DNA of 64,000 nt from UBA3495 sp964629875 (GCA_964629875.1 CAZVRK010000009.1:1-64000), one strand, 5' to 3'. Counted from the first letter of the stretch, positions 52,298 through 60,970 are shown. Notes: a model not told the origin generated them from the letters alone. Translations and numbers: made by a program.

Positions 52298-53567
52298 GCC
52301 TCCGGTTCCTCCCGTCAAGGTTGAAGAAATCTCTTGCTATTTGTTGTCGGGAAGGGTCGCGGCTTTCCTTCAAGAAAATGGTCGGGTCATGCAATATCTT
52401 ATTTACTAATGATTTGGTCATCAATTGCAATTGCTCATTCAATGTTTCTGTATCTGGTGAGTCTAGGGATTCAAGCTTTTTAATCGTCCGATTGATTTCC
52501 TCGTTCCGCATTAATTCAGCTTTATCTCTGATGGATGTTATCAGTGGTACTAGATCTAGACTTTGTCGCCATTCTTGAAAACTTGCAGTCTCCTGTTCTA
52601 CCATGCTTTCGGCCCATTCTATGTCTTGTTGAAGGTTGGTCGAAGAGGTTTCCGACAAGTCCTGCAAATTGTCTATGTCATATAGTGTGATTCCGTCTAA
52701 ATGTCGGACTTCTGGATCAATGTCTCGTGGCACTGCTATGTCAATGAGTAGTAAGGGGCGATCATGCCGTTCTGCTGCCGCTTTTGAAAGCGTATTTTCT
52801 TCAATAATAAAACCTGGTGATCCCGTTGAGCTAATAACGACGTCAGCCAATACCAATTCTGAGTCAAGTCGATCAAATGAGGCTGATATCCCGCCCAGTT
52901 CTTTGGCTAAGTCTTCGGCACGCCATTCTGTGCGATTAATTACTACTATCTCCCGTGCTCCTGCGTCGCATAGTGCTCGAGCTACTAGTCGACCAGTGTC
53001 ACCAGCGCCGACTACCAGAACGCGTTTTTGGGTGAGATCCCCAACAACTCTTTGTGCGAGGTGGACCGCGGATCTGCTGACAGACCTGGATTGTTTGCCG
53101 AGATTGGTATGGCGGTGTATATACCTGGAAACTCGCAGAGCTTGATGAAACAATTTAGACAATGGTCCGCGGACGTGCCCCCCTTGTGTAGCTGTGCTAA
53201 ATGCTGTCCTAACTTGCCCGAGTATTTGCCGTTCTCCGATTATCATGGAATCTAGGCCTGAAGTTACCCTAAATAGGTGTTTGACACATGCTTCTTCATC
53301 TAGATCATATAAGTGAGATCCTAAACGGCTTTGAGGTATTCCCGAGTAATCCTGAATGAAATCTACTAATTGGGATTTTGTGGTTTTATTAGAGTCATCG
53401 TAAGCGTAGATTTCTAATCTGTTGCATGTGGATAAAATGACGCCTTGCTTAACAAAGTTTGACAATGAGTCCAAAGAGTGTTCAAGATTCTCTCTGTCTA
53501 CGGTCATTTGTTCCCGTAGTTCTACAGGAGCAGTACGATGATTTAATCCGAGTGCTAGCAAGGTCAA
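52284..53567 (-). CDS. hemA: glutamyl-tRNA reductase
   Basis: Reduces glutamyl-tRNA(Glu) to glutamate-1-semialdehyde with NADPH, the entry step of the C5 pathway. In the 427-residue protein the catalytic Cys48 is in ILSTCNRLEIYA, GLDSMIIGERQILGQV is the next landmark, and VLVVGAGDTGRLVARAL binds NADPH. A C-terminal helical dimer domain follows. The start is a TTG sharing four bases (TTGA) with the stop of the upstream sirC-like gene. The order fits an enzyme cascade with hemL at the end. Confidence 0.96.
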   Translation of the reverse strand: MTLLALGLNHRTAPVELREQMTVDRENLEHSLDSLSNFVKQGVILSTCNRLEIYAYDDSNKTTKSQLVDFIQDYSGIPQSRLGSHLYDLDEEACVKHLFRVTSGLDSMIIGERQILGQVRTAFSTATQGGHVRGPLSKLFHQALRVSRYIHRHTNLGKQSRSVSRSAVHLAQRVVGDLTQKRVLVVGAGDTGRLVARALCDAGAREIVVINRTEWRAEDLAKELGGISASFDRLDSELVLADVVISSTGSPGFIIEENTLSKAAAERHDRPLLLIDIAVPRDIDPEVRHLDGITLYDIDNLQDLSETSSTNLQQDIEWAESMVEQETASFQEWRQSLDLVPLITSIRDKAELMRNEEINRTIKKLESLDSPDTETLNEQLQLMTKSLVNKILHDPTIFLKESRDPSRQQIARDFFNLDGRNRRRGTK

Positions 53568-54283
53568 CTGATCTTCTCCATGCTTGCTTTATTGTTTTTT
53601 ATACTACAGCCAGAGCCATCACATGAGCCGAGATCAGGACAAAGTTCAGGTGATTCGCTGGTGGTCAGTTCTCTAATTAGTATTTCTAGGGCCTTATCCT
53701 CTAGGCCATTTTGGGCTAATTCTAATAGTTCGTTGGTGATACAGCACTGCCATCTATCTGGATCGATAACCAATTGTTTTTGCTTTACGATCTTTCTAGC
53801 GTTTTGCAGTACGTTGGCGAGATCAGCCCATTTCAGATTTGGATCTTCTGACAAGGTCTCTCTCATTTTTCTAGCTAGAGCAGGGCTTGCACCGCCTGTT
53901 GATATAGCTAGTGTGACAGGTTCACGCTTAACTATTGATGGAGCGATAAATGTGCATAATGGCGTGTCATCTACGGCATTTAGAAGGATCCCTAGAGATT
54001 CGCATTCTTTGAATATCTCACGATTTACATCTGGGACGTTGGTAGCTGCAATAGCTATGAATGCCCCTTCGAGATCGCCTGCTTGGTATTTCCGTTCCTG
54101 CCATTCAACTTCACCATCAGAGAGAGCCTTTTTGATTCCTGGCGTTGCGTCGGGGCTAATTATAGTTATCTGTGCTCCGGATTGGCGAAGTGCTTTGATT
54201 TTTCCTTCGGCGATTGTCCCACCACCAAATATGACACAACGCTTGCCGTCTAAATTAAGGTATACGGGATAGTACTCTGGCAT
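53564..54283 (-). CDS. precorrin-2 dehydrogenase / sirohydrochlorin ferrochelatase (Met8/SirC-like)
   Basis: A 239-residue protein with the N-terminal CysG/Met8 fold. The NAD site is VIFGGGTIAEGKIKAL, followed by ITIISPDATPG and the catalytic region NAVDDTPLCTFIAPS with the conserved Asp. ISTGGASPALARKMRETL begins the dimerisation domain. It oxidises precorrin-2 to sirohydrochlorin and may insert iron to give siroheme. A separate cobA-type methyltransferase is fused to hemD downstream. A C-terminal Cys-rich tail (CPDLGSCDGSGC) is unusual and might bind iron. ATG behind GAGGAG. Confidence 0.9.
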   Translation of the reverse strand: MPEYYPVYLNLDGKRCVIFGGGTIAEGKIKALRQSGAQITIISPDATPGIKKALSDGEVEWQERKYQAGDLEGAFIAIAATNVPDVNREIFKECESLGILLNAVDDTPLCTFIAPSIVKREPVTLAISTGGASPALARKMRETLSEDPNLKWADLANVLQNARKIVKQKQLVIDPDRWQCCITNELLELAQNGLEDKALEILIRELTTSESPELCPDLGSCDGSGCSIKNNKASMEKIS

Positions 54284-54316
54284 TTTCTCCTCGGTGTTTA
54301 TTAGATTAATCAGTTA

Positions 54317-55369
54317 CTATGCTTCAACGGGCTGTTCAGTTTCAACGTTATCCCAGAATTGTTGGTAGTCTTCGACGAAATATTTTACACGGGTCTTTTT
54401 ATATTCACGAGTACTATACAAAAGTAAGTTATCCGTTATTCCCGTAGATTGACTGATTTCCTTCGCAATTTCTTCGCAACCGTCCTGTGTTGTTGCGTGG
54501 ACCATGGTGAAATGTGTGTATTCCCAGTCAGGGAAAGTTGGTCGCTCGTAACAATGAGTGACAGCAGAATGCTCTGCCATTTTCATGCCTATCTCTTCTG
54601 ATTTCTCTGGGGGTACTTTCCAGACTACCATGGCGTTTGATCTAAATCCAGACCGCCGATGGTGCAGTACTGCGCTGAAACGCCTCATGATCTTTTTATC
54701 TTGCAGGGTATTAGCAAGTTCAAATAAATCTGCATTTGTCATGTTCAGGCTGGAGGACATTTTGTCGAATGGACGAGGGATTAATTCTAAGTCTTCTTGT
54801 AGTTCCCTGATGGCATCTTTTTCAATATCCGTAACAGGTACTTCCTGGTTCCAATCTGGCGCAGGGGTGCGCTCTCCTATACCGTCAGGGTTGTAGTTGT
54901 GGGCGGAGCTTTTCTCTTTAACCATGTCAAAATTCACACCGATCTTGAAAAATCTAATAGTAGGCATGATTCGGTAATTTATGGCGCCCGTCTGTTCTGC
55001 CATCCACACAATGGTCGTATTCAGGTCACCATCGGGTGGTACTGCGATGGTAAACCAGAGGTTATAGTAAGAGCCTTCTCGCGCGTAATTGTGGCTGACA
55101 CCGGGATGTCTGTTTATAAAAAGTGCTCCGTCGTGCAATTTTTCATTGTCGTAAGCGAATGCGACGAGTGTTGTCTTGTATCCCAGCCTTCGAGTGTCGA
55201 ATATGGCGCTGATTTGCCTCACTACATTCTGCTGTTTTAAATCAGAAAGTCTTTCCAGTAGTTCGTTTTCACTAATTTCTAACTCTTTTGCAATTTGTGC
55301 ATAAGGCTCGTCAACTAGTGGAAACTCAGTCTGTATAGTATTCAGTAGTTTCCTGTCTATGATGTCCAT
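54317..55369 (-). CDS. siroheme decarboxylase, fused AhbA and AhbB subunits (Lrp/AsnC-like)
   Basis: About 350 residues with two Lrp/AsnC-type halves in one chain. The first (to about 170) starts MDIIDRKLLNTIQTEFPLVD, has HTH-like ISENELLERLSDLKQQNVVRQISAIFD and the core HPGVSHNYAREGSYYNLWFTI. The second (about 190 to 335) has RELQEDLELIPRPFD, DKKIMRRFSAVLHHRRSGF and VTHCYERPTFPDWEYTHFTMVHA. These match the two subunits AhbA and AhbB (NirDLGH family), which remove two acetate carboxyls from siroheme. The ATG lies one base after the MerR stop (TAATATG), implying coupled translation. It is placed next to the siroheme genes, which fits. Confidence 0.86.
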   Translation of the reverse strand: MDIIDRKLLNTIQTEFPLVDEPYAQIAKELEISENELLERLSDLKQQNVVRQISAIFDTRRLGYKTTLVAFAYDNEKLHDGALFINRHPGVSHNYAREGSYYNLWFTIAVPPDGDLNTTIVWMAEQTGAINYRIMPTIRFFKIGVNFDMVKEKSSAHNYNPDGIGERTPAPDWNQEVPVTDIEKDAIRELQEDLELIPRPFDKMSSSLNMTNADLFELANTLQDKKIMRRFSAVLHHRRSGFRSNAMVVWKVPPEKSEEIGMKMAEHSAVTHCYERPTFPDWEYTHFTMVHATTQDGCEEIAKEISQSTGITDNLLLYSTREYKKTRVKYFVEDYQQFWDNVETEQPVEA

Positions 55370-55370
55370 A

Positions 55371-56015
55371 TTAGCTGTTACTACCTCCACCCGATTTTGG
55401 AAAACTCGCAATCCGTTTCTGATACGATTCAACGACCCCGATTAGTACGTGGTCAGCTAATTCTAGTATTTGTCCCCAGGTCCTCGAATTTGTTGGTTCT
55501 ACTGACTCTAATACGATGCTTCTAAAAAAGATTAGTGCCTCTGTGGTGTCTTTTATCGGCACATGGCGGTCTGCCATTTCGGTGCCGTATTCCCTGCCTA
55601 CCATCAAGGATTCTTGCAGAGCGTCGTGTCTGCGTTTCTTCTGGGAAGGGTCTTCCAATAGTAGGGATAACAATCTCCGACCGAATACTCTCATCCGGTC
55701 CTTGCCGTCGTCTTGAACACTTTTGAACCATGATTGTTGGCTCACATCGTCTTGTGCCAATCGACGCCGAATCCGGCGTAATGCCGAGTCCTCTCTGCGC
55801 TCTTTGGATGCCGCATTTACATTAGGAGTTGATTGGCGGGTTAACTTTTGGACATCAGATGTTGAGAATCTACGATGTCCGCCAGGAGTGCGATATACAG
55901 TTACATACCCATTATCGCCCCATTGGCGCAACGTCGCCTCGTTTACTTGTAGCATTCTGGAGGCTTCACCAAGAGATAACCATTGGTTTTGAGGGGAATT
56001 TTTAACTTCAACCAC
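55371..56015 (-). CDS. MerR/BldC-type transcriptional regulator of the tetrapyrrole operon
   Basis: About 214 residues from a GTG at 56015. The N-terminal winged HTH reads WLSLGEASRMLQVNEATLRQWGDNG and TPGGHRRFSTSDV, as in MerR/excisionase-type DNA-binding domains. The C-terminal 130 residues are helical (LLSLLLEDPSQKKRRHDALQ...VESYQKRIASF), resembling RsbR-type N-terminal sensory domains; no B12-binding or Cys-rich site is seen. The longer frame upstream to 56177 is rich in unlikely residues. A TATATA box eight bases before the GTG suggests a leaderless transcript. As first gene of the operon it likely controls it. Confidence 0.75.
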   Translation of the reverse strand: MVEVKNSPQNQWLSLGEASRMLQVNEATLRQWGDNGYVTVYRTPGGHRRFSTSDVQKLTRQSTPNVNAASKERREDSALRRIRRRLAQDDVSQQSWFKSVQDDGKDRMRVFGRRLLSLLLEDPSQKKRRHDALQESLMVGREYGTEMADRHVPIKDTTEALIFFRSIVLESVEPTNSRTWGQILELADHVLIGVVESYQKRIASFPKSGGGSNS

Positions 56016-56119
56016 TAAAAATCTATATAAATCTGTAGAATTCTGGGGCAAATACCTGAAAATGGCCCAATAGAGATTAGCACATGGGCAACTGACCGTC
56101 AACGTTAAATTATATATCA

Positions 56120-56148
56120 TTGTCATATATATTGGTTCCAGATGTAAC
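56120..56148 (+). promoter_or_regulatory. promoter of the VOC/aroK/aroB unit
   Basis: -35 TTGTCA (56120-56125), 17-base spacer, -10 TGTAAC (56143-56148). It is 55 bases before the first VOC start codon and lies opposite the merR upstream region. Confidence 0.45.
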
Positions 56149-56203
56149 GCTAAAAGGGATATGGCATAATGTGGCAAGAAATGCGTGGACAGGAGGCTTT
56201 TTT

Positions 56204-56602
56204 ATGGTAGATAAGGTAAAGATTGCTCAGATAAATCATGTTACGACTATGGTTAAAGATACTGCTAAGGCAATGGAATTCTATAATAATCTTCTTGGAA
56301 TAAAGCAGATTCAAAGCCAGGTAGATAATCCTGCAATAACTTGGTTGCAGTTAGATAATGGGGTGATGGTTCACCTAATAGAAACCCCTGATGCTCCTGC
56401 TAAACCTGGCAATATTCACCATGCTTTTCAAGTAGATAATTTGGAAGAAACTCAGAAAATCCTTGAGAATAATGGATTTGAAATACTAAGAGGCGGTATA
56501 AGATATGACGGTCAAGCCTATTTCTTTATAGAGGATCCTGATGGAAATAGCGTCGAATTTTGCACTTGCTCAGGATATGCAACGGCACCTCCAAGGCCTT
56601 AG
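56204..56602 (+). CDS. VOC-family (glyoxalase/dioxygenase fold) protein
   Basis: A 132-residue single VOC domain: INHVTTMVKDTAKAMEFYNNLLG begins with the first metal His, HHAFQVDNLEETQKIL with the second half, and IEDPDGNSVEFC has the Glu ligand. This resembles small lactoylglutathione lyase-like and methylmalonyl-CoA epimerase-like proteins; the substrate is unknown. AGGAGG is seven bases before the ATG at 56204. The preceding frame to 56120 is unlikely to be translated. It is followed after 48 bases by a second, two-domain VOC gene. Confidence 0.82.
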   Translation: MVDKVKIAQINHVTTMVKDTAKAMEFYNNLLGIKQIQSQVDNPAITWLQLDNGVMVHLIETPDAPAKPGNIHHAFQVDNLEETQKILENNGFEILRGGIRYDGQAYFFIEDPDGNSVEFCTCSGYATAPPRP

Positions 56603-56650
56603 TTGGCAATACTTAGAATGTTAAGACTATAAATTAGGATGGGGGAATTC

Positions 56651-57475
56651 ATGTTCGAGAAGATACAACATATAGGTTATTTAGTCTCAGATTTAGATGT
56701 CGCCATAGAATGGTTTTCTAAAACGTTTGGTGGACTTAATGCGGGAGGTAGTAATTTACCGGATGGGCCTGTGGTGCCTAGTGGAGGGCGCAATGCTTTT
56801 ATCCATTTTGGCCAGATAGAAGTGGAATTGATCGAACCTAATGAGAAATCGACTATTCCTGAAAACACCTTGGTTATGCATCATGTCGGCTATGTAGTGT
56901 CTGACATAGACGCGTCAATGCAAATATTGAAAGATAAAGGTTTTAGCTTTTTAGCGGATAAACCGAATACGAATGTTATGGGACAGCAAGTTCTATATTT
57001 TGACCCTGCTACGACCAACGGGGTTTTAATGCATTTGACACAGCAGCCTTCTAATCCGATAAGCATAGGTATTGGCGAAGGATGTTCAGTGGATAGAATA
57101 GTCCATGCGGGGTATTTAGTAGCAGATGTCGAACAGGCTGTTGATTGGTATGAAACGAAATTTGATGGTACTGCTGTTGGTGGGATAGGGGCATCTAGAA
57201 GAGGCGCCCGAAACGCGTATGTTAATTTTGGTAATGTTCAAGTGGAATTGATTGAAGCTCTAGATGAATCTCAACTTGGTGGCAAATCCTACATAATGGA
57301 TCATGTCGGTTACATTGTAGGCGATATAAATTCAGCTATATCGGATTGTAAAGACAGGGGATTCTGTTTTATAGCTGATGAACCCATGACGAACCGGGTA
57401 GGCCAGACGTTATTGTATTTCGATACTGAGACTACGATGGGAACTAGGATGCATCTGACAGAATTGAATAGTTAG
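56651..57475 (+). CDS. two-domain VOC-family protein (methylmalonyl-CoA epimerase-like)
   Basis: A 274-residue protein with two VOC units, an internal duplication: IQHIGYLVSDLDVAIEWFSK at the start and IVHAGYLVADVEQAVDWYE from about 150. Both have the same later pattern, VELIEPNEKS and VELIEALDES, with MHHVGYVVSDID and MDHVGYIVGDIN. Its best resemblance is to methylmalonyl-CoA epimerase, but the glutamate and histidine ligands are conserved in a general VOC manner. The ATG at 56651 has GGGGG upstream. It touches aroK: the TAG stop is directly followed by the ATG of aroK. Confidence 0.8.
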   Translation: MFEKIQHIGYLVSDLDVAIEWFSKTFGGLNAGGSNLPDGPVVPSGGRNAFIHFGQIEVELIEPNEKSTIPENTLVMHHVGYVVSDIDASMQILKDKGFSFLADKPNTNVMGQQVLYFDPATTNGVLMHLTQQPSNPISIGIGEGCSVDRIVHAGYLVADVEQAVDWYETKFDGTAVGGIGASRRGARNAYVNFGNVQVELIEALDESQLGGKSYIMDHVGYIVGDINSAISDCKDRGFCFIADEPMTNRVGQTLLYFDTETTMGTRMHLTELNS

Positions 57476-58003
57476 ATGGAAAACTCCCGGAATATCATAC
57501 TCGTCGGATTCATGGCCTCTGGTAAAAGCGCAGTTGGAAGTGTTATAGCTGATCGTCTGGGGTGGACCCTGGTTGATACCGATGATCGTATAGTTTCCAG
57601 TGCAGGGAAGAGCATAAGCGATATTTTTGCTGAATTGGGCGAGAAATATTTCAGGGAGCAAGAGGAAGAAGTCATTAGTAAGTTATGCCAGGAATCCGGA
57701 TTAGTAATCTCTGCTGGTGGAGGTGCTTTCATTAGCCAGCACAACAGGGATTTGATGTTATCAACCGGTATGGTAGTTTTCCTGAACGCTCGGCCGGACA
57801 CCTTATTTCGACGGATACTTAACGATGAGCAAAAAGGTGCGCCTAAGAGACCTTTATTATCGGGAGATATATCATTAGATCGCTTAAGTGAGTTGTTAGC
57901 TACAAGGATTGAGTATTATAGAATGGCTAGGCATCATGTGGACACTGACGATATGACTCCTGAGCAGATAGCTGACAGTCTATTAGCTCTTTATGACGAG
58001 TAA
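57476..58003 (+). CDS. aroK: shikimate kinase
   Basis: Phosphorylates shikimate in aromatic amino acid synthesis. The 175-residue P-loop kinase has Walker A GFMASGKS at 11-18, DTDDRIVSSAGKSISDIFAELGE (shikimate-binding Asp and Arg), ISAGGGAF and a lid region near RPDTLFRRILND. There is no spacing between the upstream VOC gene stop and the ATG, indicating one transcript. It is followed 58 bases later by aroB. Confidence 0.95.
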   Translation: MENSRNIILVGFMASGKSAVGSVIADRLGWTLVDTDDRIVSSAGKSISDIFAELGEKYFREQEEEVISKLCQESGLVISAGGGAFISQHNRDLMLSTGMVVFLNARPDTLFRRILNDEQKGAPKRPLLSGDISLDRLSELLATRIEYYRMARHHVDTDDMTPEQIADSLLALYDE

Positions 58004-58061
58004 GAACTACATTATGAATCGTAGTTGTGGTTTCTTAAAATGATACAGGAGGGTTGTTTAA

Positions 58062-59165
58062 ATGGTTGATCCAGATCTGGCAGCTGTAGTTGACCATGCG
58101 GGAGGAAGTTATCCCGTCGTGGCGGGGTGGGGTGTTATTGAGAGACTCGGTGACAAATTTGTGGATCTCGGTATAACAGGGCCGGTATATATTATTACCG
58201 ATGCAAACGTAATGCATCCATATGGTAGAGCAGCCCAGTGGGCGTTGCAAAAAAGTGGAATAGCAGCCCATTGTTTCATAATTCCTGCAGGGGAAACTAG
58301 CAAGAATTTTGGATTAGCCCAGGCTATATATGAATGGTTAGTAGGATTAAAAGCTGAGAGAGGACACGCAATTGTTGCAGTTGGGGGTGGCGTCGTCGGA
58401 GATTTGGCAGGATTTGTTGCAGCAACTTTTTTAAGGGGCGTTCCATTTATACAAGTTCCGACCAGTATGGCGGCAATGGTAGATGCGTCTATCGGTGGAA
58501 AAGTAGCAGTTAATCTCCCTCAGGCTAAGAATTTAGTTGGAGCTTTTTATCAGCCTAAGGCGGTATTAGCTGATGTGCAAGCCTTGTCCACATTAGGGAA
58601 AAGAGAGTTGTCGGAAGGCTGGGCAGAAGCTATCAAACATGGCTTGATCCTCGATCCGGGTTTGGTCGATGTTTTCGAGGAGCATGCGGAGGCTCTAATG
58701 GAGGTTGAACCGGAGATATCTACAGAGGTAATCCGTCGTAGTATGGCCATTAAAGCTAATATAGTTAGTCAGGATGAGCGTGAAACGCTCGGCATAAGAA
58801 TTTTACTAAATTATGGACACACCATTGGACATGCACTTGAGTCTACTACTGAATATGGGCAATTTATGCATGGTGAGGGCGTATCGGTAGGGATGATGGG
58901 TGTGGCTCGTATGGGCCAGGAATTAGGAATGATTTCTCAGGATATCGTTGACAGACAACAAAGCATACTTGAGAGATTCAATCTTCCTACCAAGGCCATA
59001 GGTATTCCGATAGAAGACATACGCCTTGCGATGTCGTTAGATAAGAAAGTCCAGTCAGGTACGAACAGATGGGTAATGCTGGAAGAAATTGGTAAGGCTA
59101 CTGTCCGGCAAGATATACCCTGGGAAATGGTTGAAGATACACTTAAGTTTTTGACTACGTCTTAG
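58062..59165 (+). CDS. aroB: 3-dehydroquinate synthase
   Basis: Converts DAHP to 3-dehydroquinate, second step of the shikimate pathway. In the 367-residue protein GGGVVGDLAGFVAATFLRGVPFIQVPTS is the NAD and substrate region, the metal ligands are in EGWAEAIKHGLILD, LLNYGHTIGHALE and MHGEGVSVGM, and the N-terminal Rossmann part is present. The ATG has AGGAGGG upstream. It follows aroK, a common arrangement. Confidence 0.96.
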   Translation: MVDPDLAAVVDHAGGSYPVVAGWGVIERLGDKFVDLGITGPVYIITDANVMHPYGRAAQWALQKSGIAAHCFIIPAGETSKNFGLAQAIYEWLVGLKAERGHAIVAVGGGVVGDLAGFVAATFLRGVPFIQVPTSMAAMVDASIGGKVAVNLPQAKNLVGAFYQPKAVLADVQALSTLGKRELSEGWAEAIKHGLILDPGLVDVFEEHAEALMEVEPEISTEVIRRSMAIKANIVSQDERETLGIRILLNYGHTIGHALESTTEYGQFMHGEGVSVGMMGVARMGQELGMISQDIVDRQQSILERFNLPTKAIGIPIEDIRLAMSLDKKVQSGTNRWVMLEEIGKATVRQDIPWEMVEDTLKFLTTS

Positions 59166-59202
59166 TTTCACCTTATTCGAATTATTTTTATGTTTTGTTA
59201 CA

Positions 59203-59231
59203 TTGACCCGCTCTTTGGTAACACCTATAAT
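59203..59231 (+). promoter_or_regulatory. strong promoter of the TPP enzyme gene
   Basis: -35 TTGACC (59203-59208), 17-base spacer, perfect -10 TATAAT (59226-59231). The ATG at 59312 is about 75 bases after the predicted start of transcription. It is one of the best matches to the vegetative consensus in the window. Confidence 0.8.
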
Positions 59232-59311
59232 CGGGCGGAATTATTTGTAGAACTATAACTATAGTTGTTTCTGTACAAATGCAATTTAGTCTGTCGTAAA
59301 GGAAAATTATT

Positions 59312-60949
59312 ATGAATGTTTTGGAAGCGGTAGCGCGTATTTTGAAATCAGAGGGAGTAGATTGGGTAGGGTGTTTCCCTAACAATCAATTAATAGAGGC
59401 GGTTGCTAAGGAAGGTATTCGCACCATAATGTTCCGCCAAGAGCGTGGTGCCCTCATGGCAGCAGATGGATTCAGCCGATTGAATAACCGAAAAAAGTTT
59501 GGGGTTGTAATTACCCAGGGTGGACCGGGATCGGAGAATTCGATGGGTGGCCTGGCTCAAGCTTACGCTGACAATATACCCATATTGTATCTCCCTGGTG
59601 GTCCGGCTCTGAATCAGTATGCTGTTCGCCCTAATTTCTCCCCCAGTCGGACTTATAGAACTGTTTCCAAGCAAGGAGAGATTATAACAGCTCCCGGTCA
59701 AGTAGCCGGTGCAATGAGAAGAGCATTCCACGCCCTGCGCAACGGACGCTCAGGTCCTGTGATAGTAGAAATTCCAGCTGACGTTGGCCCGATGGAAGTT
59801 CCTGAATCGGGGCTTGACTACCAGCCACCAAAGCGTGCGTTACAATCGCCGGCTTCCGGAGACGTCACCGATGCAGTGAAATTGCTCTTGAATGCGAAGA
59901 AACCGGTAATTTGGTCAGGAATGGGAGTTTTATTTTCGGAGGCTACTGCTGAACTACAAGAATTTGCTGAGCTAACTGAAATACCCGTTTACTGTACGAT
60001 GCCAGGAAAGTCTTCGTTTGATGAAAGGCATCCCTTGGCACTAGGTGCAGGCAGCAGTTCCACCTCTTTACCAGCTCGGACCTGGTTGCAGGAGTCAGAT
60101 GTTTTGTTCGCAGTTGGTTCTAGTATGACAAGAACAAACTACGGTCAGCCGATACCGGACGGAAAAGTTATTATACATAACGTTGAGAGTATAGAAGATA
60201 TAAACAAAGATTTCTCTGTAGATGTAGGTTTGCCTGGTGACACTAAGTTAACCCTTACAGCTATGATAGCGGAGGTTAAAGCTCAAATTGGCGCTAATGG
60301 ACGTAAGGGCCAAACGGATGTGGCTAAAGAAATTGCTGATATGAGGGACGCTTGGCTTGGAGAGTGGCAAGACCTTCTTAATTCAGAAGAAGTGCCAATC
60401 AATACATACAGAATTATAGCTGAGTTGGAACGCTGTTTGGATAAAGATAAGAGCATCGTTACCCATGACGCTGGGGCTCCCAGAGATACTATCATGCCGT
60501 TTTACACTGCTACCATCCCATATAGTTATATAGGTTGGGGTAAAACTACCCATCTTGGCTACGGTATACCTTTGATGATGGGAGTAAAACTGGCAAGCCC
60601 TGATAAGTTCTGCCTGAACTTTATGGGAGACGGCGCTTTTGGTATGTCCGGATTAGATATCGAAACTTCAGTTAGGGCCAATATACCAATCACTACTATT
60701 GTTTTGAATAATGGTGGTATGGCTACTTATCCGGGAGGGTATCCTACAGCAAATGAGTTGTATGGTGCTACCAGGATGAGCGGTGATTATGCCAAGTTAG
60801 CTGAAGGAATGGGTGCTGTTGGTATTGTAGTGACTCAACCGTCTGAAATAGCTCCGGCTCTTAAACGCGCACAGGAATTGAATGCCGAGGGCAAAACAGT
60901 ATTGTTGGATATACATTCTAATATGGAATCAAAGCGTTCCCAATTTTAG
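59312..60949 (+). CDS. thiamine-diphosphate-dependent enzyme, acetolactate synthase-like
   Basis: A 545-residue ThDP enzyme of the acetohydroxyacid synthase / decarboxylase family. The PYR domain has the catalytic Glu in MFRQERGALMAADGFSR, the FAD/central domain is of reduced type, and the PP domain carries GDGAFGMSGLDIETSVRANIPITTIVLNNGG (Mg-ThDP motif from about 439). It lacks clear signs of a true AHAS, such as an adjoining ilvN gene. It may be an oxalyl-CoA, sulfoacetaldehyde or other 2-oxo acid enzyme. The start has AAAGGA upstream and the gene has its own strong promoter and a long terminator. Confidence 0.85.
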   Translation: MNVLEAVARILKSEGVDWVGCFPNNQLIEAVAKEGIRTIMFRQERGALMAADGFSRLNNRKKFGVVITQGGPGSENSMGGLAQAYADNIPILYLPGGPALNQYAVRPNFSPSRTYRTVSKQGEIITAPGQVAGAMRRAFHALRNGRSGPVIVEIPADVGPMEVPESGLDYQPPKRALQSPASGDVTDAVKLLLNAKKPVIWSGMGVLFSEATAELQEFAELTEIPVYCTMPGKSSFDERHPLALGAGSSSTSLPARTWLQESDVLFAVGSSMTRTNYGQPIPDGKVIIHNVESIEDINKDFSVDVGLPGDTKLTLTAMIAEVKAQIGANGRKGQTDVAKEIADMRDAWLGEWQDLLNSEEVPINTYRIIAELERCLDKDKSIVTHDAGAPRDTIMPFYTATIPYSYIGWGKTTHLGYGIPLMMGVKLASPDKFCLNFMGDGAFGMSGLDIETSVRANIPITTIVLNNGGMATYPGGYPTANELYGATRMSGDYAKLAEGMGAVGIVVTQPSEIAPALKRAQELNAEGKTVLLDIHSNMESKRSQF

Positions 60950-60970
60950 TCCTGATATACATTTGGTAAG

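Noticed and set aside
53580..54272. Plus-strand open frame of 230 codons opposite the Met8/SirC-like gene
   Set aside because: Antisense shadow of a clear family gene; composition is Ser/Arg-rich as expected from reverse reading.
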